A stretch of DNA of 64,000 nt from Euglena gracilis (taxonomy: Eukaryota; Euglenida; Euglenophyceae; Euglenales), in NCBI GenBank assembly GCA_039621445.1, contig CP154956.1, positions 30,014,667 through 30,078,666 of the forward strand, read 5' to 3'. The position numbers were made by a program, and so were the translations under genes. The stretch's first letter is position 1. Every line of letters starts with the position of its first letter. The notes under the pieces are model-generated. The model was not told the origin of the DNA and did no database searches. It saw only the letters and a program-made list of their open reading frames with translations. Below, piece after piece: positions 36,420 to 47,546 of the stretch.

Positions 36420-37075
36420 TTGGGCTCCAAGTCGTTGTTAATGGGCTGAAAGGCCTCAACCCCCTCCACTGACCAATTTCACAAACTTCTTGGGCAGAAA
36501 GTACCATTTTTTTGAGCAAACCAACTGGCGGAGTGTGCCCCCACACCTGCACTTGTGTCTGCACTTATGGCCCTGAAGGGGGGGTTTTAATAAAATTAAA
36601 AGGGGGGCCCCAGGTCTTACGAGTGAACGTGTGGCAGCCACACAACACATCATTAAATGAAAGTGGCTCACTTGTGGAACTGGGGTATGGACACAACCCT
36701 TTCCCACTTGTGCAATTTTTGCCCTTTACGTTCAATTTTGATTTAGGGTTCCCTACCCAACACACCGGTGGTTCTTTTGACTTGTGCTAAGGCGGAGGGT
36801 CTGCAAAAAAGGAGGATTTGTGAGCAAAAAATAAGCTGTGTGCGCAATGTACAAATATCGGTGGGCATGGGCGTTTTTGCCAGCTCCAGGAGTTGGGAGG
36901 GGATCCGAAAAAGTCCCATACTTCTCCAAATTTTGGTTCCAAAGCTTCGTATATGCGGTCAACAAAGTGTTGAATCTCAGTCCACAAAACCCAGGAATCA
37001 AAAGCATAGCACTCCATGCATTACGGGCCTGGGCCTTAGAAAATTGGAATAACTGGATCAAAGCATCAGCCACTG
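36420..37075 (-). pseudogene. Tyrosine recombinase fragment of the DIRS-like element
   Basis: Reading several frames, the conserved order is: SKAQARNAWSAMLLIPGF (about 37040-36985); FCSQILLFCRPSALAQV (about 36830-36785), with the RPS-type box-1 arginine; and AQEVCEIGQWRGLRPFS (about 36495-36440), resembling the box-2 G-x-W region before the catalytic Tyr. These pieces lie in different frames with stops between, so the gene is broken. The family is assigned from position after RNase H and from the arginine box. Confidence 0.55.
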
Positions 37076-37084
37076 TTGTGGCTT

Positions 37085-37640
37085 GGGGGGGGGGGTTCCC
37101 CCATTTTTTCTAGAATCACCCAAAGAAGTGTAAAGGAACTCTGATAACGCCTTAAGCTGGGATTTTTCCCAGGAAATCGTTAATGGTTTGGATCTGTATT
37201 TGCTTCCCCTCCAGAATCTGCCTGGGAAAATCATGCAAAGGAGGGGCTGCCTGGGGGTGGCATTTTCCCCCACTGCAGTTGGTGAACATATCCCTGTAGG
37301 GGGGTGATTTTCCGGCAGGGGGTCCCTGGAACTTTTATCTTTATTAATTGGCCATGTGGCTGAATCCCAGAAGGGGGTGACCATCAAACTGTGGTCTGGG
37401 GAAACATTTTCAATCTAGGAAGGAATTTTATGAATTACTGACCAGGGGGAGTTTGCATAAAGACCCCCGATATTGTCCAAGGGACATTGCAATGCATCCA
37501 TTGATGTGGCTTCCCAGTGGGGCCACCTGGCCACAAATTTGGGCAATTTTTTGTTACCTGGGGAGTCAAATAAATATGTATCTAGTTGTATGAAATTTGT
37601 GAACTGCTTTCTGAGCCATTGAAAAAGCTGGGGGTCCAAA
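37085..37640 (-). pseudogene. Post-RNase H region of the DIRS-like polyprotein
   Basis: Contains LFDSPGNKKLPKFVARWPHW, DALQCPLDNIGGLYANSPW and PFWDSATWPINK (in two adjacent frames). This matches the pattern found after RNase H in DIRS elements: a D-x-F-A...N-x-x-x-P-x-F motif, then W...YANPP-W, then P-W-x-x-x-x-W. The frame changes near 37400 and at the G-run at 37085-37097. Confidence 0.5.
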
Positions 37641-37663
37641 GATTAATCCCCCTTGTCCATTTC

Positions 37664-38030
37664 CTATTTGCTTATGGGGTCTGCCAGGCGTTCTTTTGAA
37701 GGCACCCATTTTACCTGAAGGTTTACTTGGTGCTCCACGCACCATTTGAAAAATGGTCTTAGCATTTTTTCTAAGGGGTCTTTTCTGCCCCCACCTTTTG
37801 TCAGGTAATAGAAAATTACCTGGTTGTCTACAGACAAGAAAACTGTTTCCCCAAGTTTGCTCAAACTTTTCACAGTGCTGATTGCTGCACTGAGCTCCTT
37901 TTCATTATGATTAAAATGGAGTCTTTCTCCAAAATTCCTGTGCAATTTCTCCTGTGTGGATGTCGAGCCCCCCCCCCCCCCAGGCATGGGTGCTGCTGTC
38001 TGAGTGTAACTCCCTGATTGCATTTTGGGG
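37664..38030 (-). pseudogene. RNase H domain of the DIRS-like element
   Basis: Catalytic acidic residues are visible in order: the Asp in ELHSDSSTHAWG (the HTDAS-equivalent), the Glu in HFNHNEKELSAA, the Asp in FLSVDNQVIFYY, and the last Asp in VPSKERLADPIS. The domain is split by a one-base frame change at the C-run near 37970-37983. It degrades the RNA strand of RNA-DNA hybrids in the retrotransposition cycle. Confidence 0.65.
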
Positions 38031-38315
38031 GAAAGATCTGCCCAACAGGTGTCCAGTAAAATTTTTATTTCCCTTAATTGGGACTTGATTTCCTGCGAAA
38101 TGGGGTGTTTTGAGTCCAAGGGGGCTGTGGACTTTGCCCCCAAAAAAAATTGCCAGGGTGTCCGTAAAATCCCTTAAAAAGGGCAGGGCCATTAGGTTGC
38201 ATCTTATTTGACCCAAAATGGCAGCTAATTGCTTTTTGAAATACAATCTTTTTCCACAATTTTCCCCAGCACCTTTTTGACGGTTTTGACTTTCTGTGGG
38301 GGGCAAGCGTATCTT

Positions 38316-38815
38316 TCATTCCAGGAAGTTTAGTTGAAAACCCAGATGGGGTACCACTTGGGTGGGCTTGAGGGTGGACTTTTTCACATTGATTTTGAAC
38401 CCTGACTTCAGCAAAACTTTGACGAATGTGTTCAGGTGATTTTGTAAAATGTTTTGTGTGTGGGCCACCAGTAAAATTTCGTCCAGGTAAATAAACACCT
38501 AGATGTCCCTTTTCTCCACAGCTTTTCAAAAGTTTTCATAACTGACATGAAAATATGGGTCATTATATTTAGACCAAAGCAGCCTGTTTGAAATTCCCAG
38601 GTCTGCCACCCTACCTGATGCCTTAAAAATGGCCTTAGGCCTGGACTTACTGGAATATGAAAATAGGCATCCTCTAGGTCTATTTTTGCTGCCCAACGGC
38701 CTTTTTCCAAAACTGGAAAAATGTGTTGGATATGATCCAGCTTGAAAGGTTTTACTTGAAACTGCTGATTTATTTTTCTGCAGTCGCTGATCGTTCTCCA
38801 TTTGGTTGTTCCCCT
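38316..38815 (-). pseudogene. Reverse transcriptase domain of the DIRS-like element
   Basis: Readable motifs in order: TTKWRTISDCRKIN, then FKLDHIQHIFPVLEKG, then AAKIDLEDAYFHIPV (motif A with both Asp), then FIYLDEILLVA (motif C, YLDE in place of YLDD, one catalytic Asp changed to Glu), then KINVKKSTLKP and HLGFQL. A stop lies at about 38815, and the frame changes between motif A and motif C. The YLDE substitution and the breaks indicate an inactive copy. Confidence 0.75.
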
Positions 38816-39123
38816 TTCTTTTTATGAAATTAAAAACCATGGGATCAAATGCTGGGTTGCTGAATACCACACTCGTTTCATTGACCCATTTTTTTCGTAA
38901 TCCAGCAGAATTTTTTCTGCCTGGTTCAGGTCCAGGTTGGCTCTGGGTTTTTTTGGGGGTGGGTGGACAATTTTGGGGGATTTACCCAGGGGGGTGGAAT
39001 TCCATTTTTTATCAATTGGCATGTTGCTGGGTGGGCATTTTTTGTCTACTATTTTAGACTTTTCTGATATCTGGTACAGGGGGGTGTCTCCCCATTTTTC
39101 CTACATGGAATGTATTTTCCCAA

Positions 39124-39586
39124 CTAGATGGGTATGGAAACCAACAACAAGATCCTCCAGAGAGAGTGCGAGCAGAGGGGGAGAATGCATGCGGAGAGGT
39201 GTTGTGATTCAGAAATGGTGGGGACGTTGTGTTTGACCTTGTCTGCCCCTGCCATGTCCTGTGGGGCTTTGGTGCTGGTGGCCACCTTGGCCTTTGTTCC
39301 AGCGACTTTTGTAAATGCAGATGCCTTCATGGCCTTTGATGCCTTCATGGCCTGTGCGGTTTTGGCTGCCATAGCCACGCTTTGATGTACATTGTGTTGT
39401 GGAATGTTGGCCCCCATGGCCCTGGTTCCAATGGCCGTACTGACCTGCTGGCTGTTTCTTCTGCCCCTTGCGGGGTCTTCTGACCACAGTCTGCCAAGGT
39501 CCGTGGCCATCGCTTTTGGGGGTTTGGGGGGTGGAAGTTTCTTTTAGGGAAATTTCACTTGGGAAGGGGAAGCCACGGTTCGCCAC
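39124..39586 (-). pseudogene. Gag-like basic ORF of the DIRS-like element
   Basis: Two overlapping minus frames. One is rich in Gln/Gly/His/Lys (PRKGQKKQPAGQYGHWNQ), the other in Ala/Lys with a KAMKAS repeat. Position upstream of RT and basic low-complexity composition fit DIRS ORF1 (Gag-like). There is no zinc knuckle. It is uncertain which frame was the original. Confidence 0.35.
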
Positions 39587-39844
39587 AGTCGACCCGCGCC
39601 GTCAGGTTGTCAAGCTGCTGCTGCTTCTGCGGCTCCCTCTGGAACTTCTCCAGCGCTTTTCGTCTTGGAAATTGCATCTGTCATTGAAATCTTTGAAATA
39701 CTTCAACAATTTCTGCTTTGAGGTTCTGAACTAGCATCTTTTCCGGATACTTTGAAATTTGTGATTGGCTTCTTCTTCTTCCAATTGATAAGGTATTTGG
39801 GTTCCTTTCTTCTGGGTGTCGAAGGGAAAAAAAAATTAAGAATC

Positions 39845-40060
39845 GGCCAACTCCGGCGAAAAAAGGTACTGATCGGGACCTCCTAACCAAGCGTGCCGAG
39901 CACATCCAAACGGCACCGCCTGCGAGCAAGTCGTGGCCTCGCCAGGGGAAAGTGCGAGCCCGAGGTGTCGTCTTTGTGCTTCGCCCTCGGTGTCCCTTCC
40001 CGATGGCGAGGCAAAAAAGCGCTTGTGGGCCCGGCTTCATCCCGCTCGTTTAAAAAAAAA
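39845..40060 (+). repeat. DIRS-like inverted terminal repeat (left end of the element by transcription)
   Basis: Inverted partner of 35870-36130. The TAACCAAGCGTGCCGAGCAC core at 39888-39907 is the reverse complement of 36091-36110. The outer part has CGCCCTCGGTGTCCCTTCCC. A further related fragment (TTTGTGCTTC ... TGTCCCTTCCACCTCG) lies outside at 40385-40455. Confidence 0.68.
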
Positions 40061-41536
40061 CCGTCTTAAAAGGGCCGCGGTTGGAGGAAATCGGGGGCCA
40101 GGGGAAGGCGTTTGGCCCCTGTGGGCAAGATTTTGCGCCGCCACGCCGTCCAAAATTTTTACCTGGAAGATCGCAGTGGGCTGGGCGACATGGAAACTGC
40201 CCGCAGGGTACACCGTGACAAGGGACGGAATGGCCACACACACTCAAGATGGGCCAAAATTCCCGCCGAGCCAAAAGTGCGGAGCAAGTTCTGAAAGCTC
40301 GGTACCTCCGAAAGCTCAGTGGCCATAGCAACCGCAAAACAATTGCGGCACCTTTGGCGAGCAAAGATTGGGCTCCCAAGTTCTTTGTGCTTCAAACGGC
40401 TTTCCTTCAAAGAACAAGGGGCACCGCTTGGTGTCCCTTCCACCTCGTCAGACCCAAAAGGGCAGGACGACACCCTGGCATTGTTTTTTTTAAAAAACAC
40501 AACGTGTTTCTTATTGGAAAAAAACAAAAAAAATACAAAAAATACAAAAAAAGGGAAATTTCATTGAAAACTCGTTATGAAACACCCAAACCATACTTCG
40601 AATCCTTCTAAGTTCAAAAACTGTCAAAAAGTGGTCAAAAAACAACCAAAAATGAAAAGAAAATGTAATTTTATGGCGTTTTTCACCTTTTTTTTTGTGG
40701 AAGGAATTTTTGGTGGAAATGAATCAAAAGTTGCCAAAAATGATTGAAAATATGAATTCAGAAATTCTTTCATGCAAAACCTCGTGGGCATTTTTTTTTT
40801 AAAAATGTCAAAATTAAAAAAAAACAGCATCCAAAAAAAACAAGCGTTGTTGGAAAAATTTTAATGATGGGGAAGATTAAATGATGACAAGTGCAACAAA
40901 TGAACATTAAATAATTGAACATTGACAACTGCTGTCCAATTAATTGAACGACATAACCGAACAGATAATGTGAAAGATCAAAGCTGAAGACGACATTCCA
41001 TTCATGAAGCGCAACAAAAAAAAATGGGGAAGAAAGGCATCGTGTTGGGTTCTATTCGGGCACGTCATCTTAAAAACAGCGCTTGCGGTTGGCAATGCGT
41101 GCCAGAAAAGCTCAGAGACACAGCACGAGGGGGCCAAGCATCCCTCACGACGGCGCATTCGTGCGCTTGCAAAACAGCACACAAACCTGCTTCCCCCTGC
41201 CCACTGTCGTACAATTAGCATACAGTAAACGGGTGCATTCCAAAAACGGTAAAAAGGGTGAGCGGGGTCGCCTTGCGTGTGATCAACGACCAGTGGGTCG
41301 TCTGACACACAGGGGAACACCAGAAAAAGGAAAATTCATAAAATCTTTGTACACCAACGGGGTGTCACATTTTGTTGTTTGACGGGGGGACCAGATGGGT
41401 GTTTTGGCAGTCCATGTCCTCATCTTCAATTGCAAAGAAGGCGAAAAATGTGGCTCACAAATGAAATCAATTTCTGCCTGGGGGACAAAAAAAATTGAGT
41501 GGGGGTTCACGATCGCACCAAGGCATGACCACAACT
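40061..41536. other. Flank of the DIRS-like element; AT-rich 40480-40980
   Basis: 40380-40490 contains DIRS-repeat-like fragments. 40500-40870 is A/T-homopolymer-rich. 40870-40940 has an ATTAAATAATTGAACATT repeat. No gene is supported. Confidence 0.4.
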
Positions 41537-41660
41537 GTGAATGACACACTCTGGTGTCCTGACACTGGGGCCGGTGTCCATTTCCTGACACATCTGGATC
41601 ACCTTCCAGGGACCAGATGCGTCCCCCAGGAGCTAACCACTCCTCTGACAGGTGGAATTC
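41530..41660 (+). pseudogene. Possible Ty1/copia aspartic-protease fossil
   Basis: A 181-codon plus frame (41495-42040) contains NDTLWCPDTGAGVHFLTHLD. The W-x-x-D-[TS]-G-A-x-x-H pattern followed by Thr is typical of the copia Gag-Pol protease active site. There is no zinc knuckle, integrase or RT nearby in the same frame, so it is at best a fragment. Confidence 0.3.
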
Positions 41661-41699
41661 GCAAAAATAAGGGCGGCTTGCCCTCAACGACTGCCCCGG

Positions 41700-42299
41700 A
41701 AGAGGGGCTCGACCTCTCTACAATGGCAGTGAGTCAGGCGGTGCCTGGGGAATGGGCTGGCGACGAGGCTGGCAACAGCCGGTGGCTGTTTCATTTCAGA
41801 GGGCGGAAGGTGGGGGGCGCACCATCCTTCAGGTGGCATAAGCTACCTTCCCAAACCCCCCAGGGGTCCACTACTATTTCCACTGGCCAAAATTTGGACT
41901 ACCTGCAGTCCAGCCCGCCTCTGAGGGGGTACCGCGAAACCTTAAGCAAAGTCCGGAGCACAACGCCCACACAACGTCAACACACACAAAACACACCCGA
42001 CACACAGACACCCACGTGCCACTCAGACAATTACCCTTAACAAGTTTCTGCGCCAGCATCCCCCAGTGTTTGGTTCGGCGGCTGGCGGGCAACCAGAGAC
42101 CTTTTCATATAGCTCCAGCCCTGTGGAGGATTCCCCTTGCCGGCCACAGCACAAAAACATGAGCAACCTTAAAACCTTTGGACAAAACAAAACAATAAAA
42201 AAGCTAAGCCAAATTAGTTTGATTGAGAGCATTTGAGGCCAATGTGCAGTTGAATTAAAAAGAGGTGTAATCATGTTTTATTCATTGAATATTTGGTTT
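41700..42299. other. Nothing further recognised
   Basis: Continuation of the weak open frame up to 42040, then mixed sequence with an AAAACAAAACAATAAAA stretch. Confidence 0.35.
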
Positions 42300-42480
42300 G
42301 TGTGGTGTGTGGTGTGTATGTGTGTGTGCGTGCGTGCGTGCGTGCGTGCGTGCGTGTGCGCGTGCGTGCGTGCGTGCGTGCGTGTGTGCGTGCGTGCGTG
42401 CGTGCGTGCGTGCATGTGTGTGTGTGTGTGTGTGTGTGTGTCTGTGTGTGTGTGTGTGCGCGCGCATGTGTGTTGCGTAT
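42300..42480. repeat. (GT)n/(GTGC)n compound microsatellite
   Basis: GTGC tetranucleotide units (42326-42413) with GT runs on both sides, the same combination as at 15955-16152 and 52788-53790. Confidence 0.92.
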
Positions 42481-43812
42481 GTATTGTTGTGTGGCCGGCA
42501 GTAGTGAAATCGCAGGATATGATGTAGCGGAGGGAACGGACTCGTCCACAGCTGCACGCGGGGTGGGAGCAGGAGTGCGCAATGCAAACCGGCACTGACA
42601 GCTCACCACCCGATCAACCCCCCATGTGTGCCTGCAACACCGTCATTTCGTATGAGGGCGTTTCAGCACCTGCAACGTGAGGAAACCCAGCATTGTGAAG
42701 GAAAAAAAAACATGTGAGAATGTTGAGGCAGGAGCATATGCCCTCTAGTCAAAACAGGCATCACAACCCGGCCCCTGTTTGGCCTTTTTCCACAATAATG
42801 TAATAATGTCTCACGCAAGGAACCACGGGAAAGACCCTGGGAGGGTCAAGACGTCCAGCTGGAAAAACAGCTGGCTTGAAGGGAAACAAAACCAAAACCA
42901 AAACCAAAAAAAAACGTGGAGATCCAGCTGGTTTAACCTTGCTGGTGGTGGAGTTCAGTGAGTTGTATTGGATTTTTGGGGGGCCTGCTTAAATAAGATT
43001 GGCCCAGCCAAGCCTTGCTGGGCTGAGCTGGAAAAAATCTGGTGCGAAGCGCAAAAAAAAAAGCGATAGCAGGGGCTGGGCAAAACTTTCAAAAATGGTG
43101 TTTTGAGGTTTTAGTCGGCGTTTTGCCTCAGAATTTTGGCCGAACTCAATTGCCAAGCTGGGAAGGGGGTCAGCAGCCCAGTTGGGAGCTGCTGGTTGGA
43201 AAAAAAAGTTTTTGCACAAGCTTTACCTCCAACTTTCCTGGGCCGATTTTGCATGCCTGTTTCCTTCTGTGAAGCCACGGTCCAACAGAAATTCCAAATC
43301 CTGTGACAAACTGGCTCCCCTGTCACGTCTCCCGGAACCGCCAGCCCATAGCGGTCACATTGTTCGGCCTTCGAACACTCTAACCCCTAACTAACACCAG
43401 ACAGCTGTGCACAATTTGGGGAATCAAGAAATCAGCATTGATCAGCCATGAGACATCTCGGCCGTCTTCCATCCAACTACTATCTGTACTACCATGCCCC
43501 CCCCCCAATTATGTACCTCCCCCCGGGAGGCCGAAATTGGGGGGGGGTACACAATGGGGGGAATGGACAATGGGGCGGGACATTCCTGCGGATGGCCGGG
43601 CAAGGTGCTTTTCTCATGGGAGTAGGTGCTTGAGCCCCCCCCCAATTGTGTACCTCCCCCCAGGGGGGGGTACATAATGGGGGGGTTCATAATGGGGGGG
43701 GCATGGTAACCTGTGCAACAATGCTTCATATTGATATATCTCATTACACCCATGTCTATATTTATCTGCATTTTGGTTGCTCTTTCAACAAAATTCAGCC
43801 AGTTGCCATCAG
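42481..43812. other. Repeat-flecked region, no gene supported
   Basis: 42890-42915 has an ACCAAAACCAAAACC tandem. 43005-43200 contains CCAGCC/GCTGG-type remnants of the foldback family. 43497-43705 carries four CCCCCCCAATTATGTACCTCCCC-like modules (or their complements), apparently a small inverted-repeat element whose ends pair C-runs with G-runs. Confidence 0.35.
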
Positions 43813-43885
43813 CGGTCGGGCTCCAACCTGAATCCTGTGCAAATGATACTGGACAAGCACTTCGAAAACCCTCTGCACAGGAAGG
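43813..43885 (+). CDS. Possible isolated exon
   Basis: After gccatcag the frame reads SGSNLNPVQMILDKHFENPL and ends with HRK at a perfect gtgagc donor (43886). Codon bias is modest. No partner exons were found, so the gene is not identified. Confidence 0.28.
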
Positions 43886-44859
43886 GTGAGCGAGGCGAGG
43901 CGGGAGGGGGGGGGGAGCCTCAACAGGAGCTAGAGACAGGGGTCCACGTCCCTCTAAAACAGCATATAATTATATGCACACACAGTGGCAAATGAAACTC
44001 AACGTCGTTGGAAAAATTTCCTCTGAAGGGAGAAGCGGGGCGGCTCTGAGAAGTTTCCCACCCCATCCCACCCACATCGGGAAGGCTTGAAAGACCCTTC
44101 TGTAAAAGGAGGGGCTCGGGGGGGGGGGGGGAAATGCCTCAACAGGAGCTAGAGACATGGTCCACGTCCGCAGCTTTCTTAACTCCCTACAGTTTATCAA
44201 CGTCGTTGGAAAAATCTTTCCCCACTCCTGGGGGGCGGCTCTGAGAAATTTTCCCACCCAATCACCCGACACATCGTGAGAAGCTTGAAGACTTCCTCCT
44301 CCAGCTAAAGCAGGGGTCTCAACCCCTTTGGGGTGCAAATGAATGCTCGATGAATTTCAAAATGACCGATCACCAGTGGGTGGGAATGGGGTTGAGACCT
44401 CCCTCAGGCAAAGGAGGCTGGACCGGGGACTGCAGCAGAGGGACGTGGTTGTGGGAGCCTTGGCCAATCCGCGGAGGGAAGAGAAGGCACACAACACACA
44501 ACACACAACACACAGCGGGAGGACGCGCACGACGTGGTGGGGGGGGGGGTGGGAGGGGAATGGCAGGCGGGAGGGACTTCGCCGGCGCAGGGGTTGGGGC
44601 GAAGCGACCCCCAAACGGCGGCCTCCGGCGAGGACCATCCCCTCACAGTTGAAACCGGACCCCGGAGAGGAAAGGGGCGATGGGTACTGAGACCCCCTTG
44701 AGACGACCCCGGCAAAAAGATGAGGGAGAAAAAGAGAGAGAACTTCCATTTCGCCGCGGCATGGGTTGGGTCGTCGCCTCGCGGAGAACAGCTTGACAAT
44801 GGGTCCATGTGCCGGGGTTGCCCTTCCGGCACAGGCACAGGGGAGGGGGGAGAGAGGGC
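43886..44859. other. Duplicated CCTCAACAGGAGCTAGAGAC segments; no gene supported
   Basis: CCTCAACAGGAGCTAGAGAC with a following GGTCCACGTCC occurs at 43918-43950 and 44138-44168. Each is followed by an AACGTCGTTGGAAAAAT block (43999, 44197). This is a tandem duplication of about 200-220 bp. A CACACAACACACAAC tract lies at 44489-44515. Confidence 0.45.
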
Positions 44860-45104
44860 CAGGACCATGGATTCACTTAGTGACCCCAGGGGGCACTTTT
44901 CCCAGGCCCAAACCCACCCACCCCCTTTTCCCCCCGAAAATCCACCCACCCACCCCACCCCCACCCACCCACCCACTCAAAAACCACCGGAAAGAGCCTT
45001 TGGGAAAAAATCTGACCCACCCCAACCCACCCACCCACTCTCGAAACCCCACCTGCCCCCCCCCAGCTCACACAGACAGGTGTTAAGTGAGCCCATGGCC
45101 AGGA
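44860..45104. mobile_element. CACTTAGTGACC TIR element, copy 1
   Basis: The left end GGACCATGGATTCACTTAGTGACC pairs imperfectly with the right end GGTGTTAAGTGAGCCCATGGCC. The interior is CCACCCACCC-rich. Same ends and interior at 47768-48037. No coding capacity. Confidence 0.55.
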
Positions 45105-45440
45105 CCCTGACCAGACAGGTGGGGGAGGGGTACTCCCACCGCTGGCGGTGGGTCGTCCCGGCGAGCCATTGCTGTGTACAGGAGGAGACGCCTGACACGT
45201 CGTGACCCCACCCATCTCGCACACACCGCTATCTGCCTGAGCGGGCGGTCGAGTGGAAACAGAGTTGGTTCTGCCCGCTGGACCGACGGGAAAAACCTTT
45301 GGCGGTCTGGCCCGAAAATAATTGGGGGAAAAAAGAGTCGAATATGGCCAAAATAGATCTTTGGATTTTGACCTCCAAACTTTGGCTGAAAAATTCCAAC
45401 GTAGCTGTGTTTGACGCAGCGCAGAAATGCATGACATTGA

Positions 45441-45577
45441 ATAAAGTATGTTTCTGTTTCGTTCTCACAATCTGAATCAACAAAAAAAATCAGATTCCAT
45501 CATTACTGAATAAAATATGTTTCTGTTTCGTTCTCACAATCTGAATCAACAAAAAAAATCAGATTCCATCATTACAA
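45441..45577. repeat. Tandem duplication, 69-bp unit, two copies
   Basis: TATGTTTCTGTTTCGTTCTC through CAGATTCCATCATTAC is repeated almost exactly, starting at 45447 and 45516. Confidence 0.9.
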
Positions 45578-46528
45578 AAAGGAGAGGGAAAATACAGGAA
45601 AAGGGGGAGATCGTCTGTCTTCACATCCCGGGGAAATAGACGTCGTCGGTTTGCTATTGCACGATCATCTGAGGTGGCATTTGGCGATACCCTGACGTTT
45701 GTGGAGCAGGACTTTGGCCAGGGTGCCTCGTATTGAAAAGAAGTTGCATGCACGACACGCTGGAAATATTTGCAATGAACAGGCAATGTGTTTTGGGCAC
45801 TCCTGGGACAAAAACGTCCCAAAAAAAGACTGACAAGGAACACCCCTCACCACTGACCCCAACACAACCCAACCGGATTACCAATTATCAGGCCCCACAG
45901 CAAGTTGGGGTTGGTACATGTGGAAGGCAGATGAGGAGAGAACCAGCAGGAAGCCTGCAGGGTGGGGGCAGAGGACTGGCCAGAGGTGTATGAGAAGGGC
46001 TGGGCTGATGGGGGTTGGAATGGGGACGACCTCCTCCTGTCGCACCATCCCAGGGCAAATTCCTTTGGCACCCAGAAAATTGACCTGACCTTGGGCACCT
46101 CTAGAAAACAGGGAGTTGGGGAACTCCCCTCCAAACAGTCAAAAGGAGATGCCTCTTTTTCCAATGAAAGGAGGAGCTGGCACATTTTTTTGAGGCAAAT
46201 GCTCACCTTCAACCCAAAAAAAAGGAACAAAATTTTTATACCTGGGTGGTTGCTGATGGTTGGTTGTTTGGAGATCCTCCTTCACTTTCCTTGAATTTTC
46301 TCCATTTCCTGGAATTTATTTTCATTTCCAGGGGCTGCTTAAACTTGGATTTTTGGATGACAACCAGGGGGTTGCTGAAGTCTAGGGGTTACTTAACTTT
46401 TGGGTATGAGTTGGGTCAACCCCAAGCAGGGAACTTGGCCGACTGGAAAAAAAGTCCTGGCTGGACCCAGGTGGGGGGTCTGGGGGGGGCAGGGGTATTA
46501 GCCGCCAGGCTGGACTGGCTGGAACCTG
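45578..46528. other. Nothing recognised
   Basis: Mixed sequence without codon-biased frames. 46365-46520 has degraded CCAGGGG/GCTGAAG and CTGGCTGG motifs of the foldback family. Confidence 0.4.
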
Positions 46529-46529
46529 A

Positions 46530-47069
46530 AAGCAGCAGGGGGGGGGGGAAATTGATATCGGAGGCCTTCGGAAAAAATTGCGGAAAAATTGCGGAAAAAT
46601 TGCGGAAATTGCGGAAAAATTGCGAAAAAATTGATATCGGGTATACACATTTCTGCTTGGGGGGACTTAGAAAATTTTCAATTGTGAGGTTCAGAACACC
46701 GCAACACCCACGTCGATGCAGGCGAGCACAAATCAACACGCTTGATGTTCTTTGCACAGGTGGGACGCACCCAATCCTGTGACCAGTGGTGCACCTGTGA
46801 GAAAAATTGGTAAAATGGGTAAACTGGGGGGGGACAACACAAACACAATAGCACACCTGTTGATCCATTTGAAGAATGGCTTGAACTCATTGCATCTTCC
46901 ATCTTCGGTGGTGGGGAAAAATTTCTTCAAAAAAAATGGTGAAAAATTGCGGAAAAATTGCGGAAATTGCGGAAAAATTGCGGAAAATTGCGGAAAATTG
47001 CGGAAATTGCGGAAAATTGCGGAAATTGCGGAAAAATTGCGGATATCAATTTCCCCCCCCCTGAAGCAG
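46530..47069. mobile_element. CAG/G-run TIR element, AATTGATATC subtype
   Basis: The element proper (46536-47063) begins CAG, G-run, AAATTGATATC and ends GATATCAATTT, C-run, CTG: a TIR of about 22 bp. The flanks AAGCAG (46530-46535 and 47064-47069) are a 6-bp direct repeat, likely the target-site duplication. The interior has AATTGCGGAAA arrays just inside both ends (46574-46630 and 46940-47045). No transposase is seen. Confidence 0.72.
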
Positions 47070-47465
47070 GCAAAACAGCCCAAATAGAGTTGGAATCGCA
47101 ATTTTTTTTGCGGCAAAGATCCAATAAAACCAAAAAGGCCATTTTCGGCCATCTTTTGACCTCCTTTTCAAAAATTTTCGGTCCAGCCTGGGTTTGCAGG
47201 GACGTGAAATTTTTTTTACCAACTCATCAACTTTGCAGGGCTGCGGGCAAACCCCAGGGGGGGGGGGGTCTGCAGCCCGGCTGGAAGCTGCTGGCTGGAA
47301 ACAGGTGCTGGCCGCCCCCCCCCCCGAGGGTAGGGTGGGGTGTGGCTTATGGCATTCATTCCCTGGTCCCAAGGGTTGCTGATTTTGGGGGAGGGGGTTA
47401 CCAGGGATGAGGACTCCCTTCCAGCCCAACAGTCCAGCTGTGGTGTGCTGGGGCCGGGCGGCGAC
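47070..47465. other. Repeat remnants, no gene
   Basis: 47240-47320 has G-run plus CTGCTGGCTGG and C-run motifs of the CCAGC foldback family. Confidence 0.4.
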
Positions 47466-47546
47466 CTGCCTCCCGGGCGGTGGCCAAAGCAGGCCGACGG
47501 CTGCTGGGTGGGGCAGGAGGTCAGGCGGAGGGTTCCATCGGTCTCA
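47466..47546 (-). CDS. Possible minus-strand exon
   Basis: On the minus strand, a C-run then gccctcag precedes a GC3-rich frame (ETDGTLRLTSCPTQQPSACF) ending GHRPGG at a gtcgcc donor. The C-run acceptor is like those of the firmer exons here. No partner exon is identified. Confidence 0.3.

Larger units (their letters stand above)
35870..40060 (-). mobile_element. DIRS-like tyrosine-recombinase retrotransposon, decayed
   Basis: Read on the minus strand, the order is: inverted terminal repeat (39845-40060), Gag-like basic ORF, reverse transcriptase, RNase H, a conserved post-RNase H region, tyrosine recombinase, internal complementary region, and opposite terminal repeat (35870-36130). RT plus RNase H plus tyrosine recombinase flanked by inverted repeats is the defining layout of DIRS1-type elements, which integrate through a circular intermediate without an integrase. 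Every ORF is broken by frameshifts or stops, often at homopolymers, so the copy is inactive. There is no protease domain, as expected. Confidence 0.82.
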
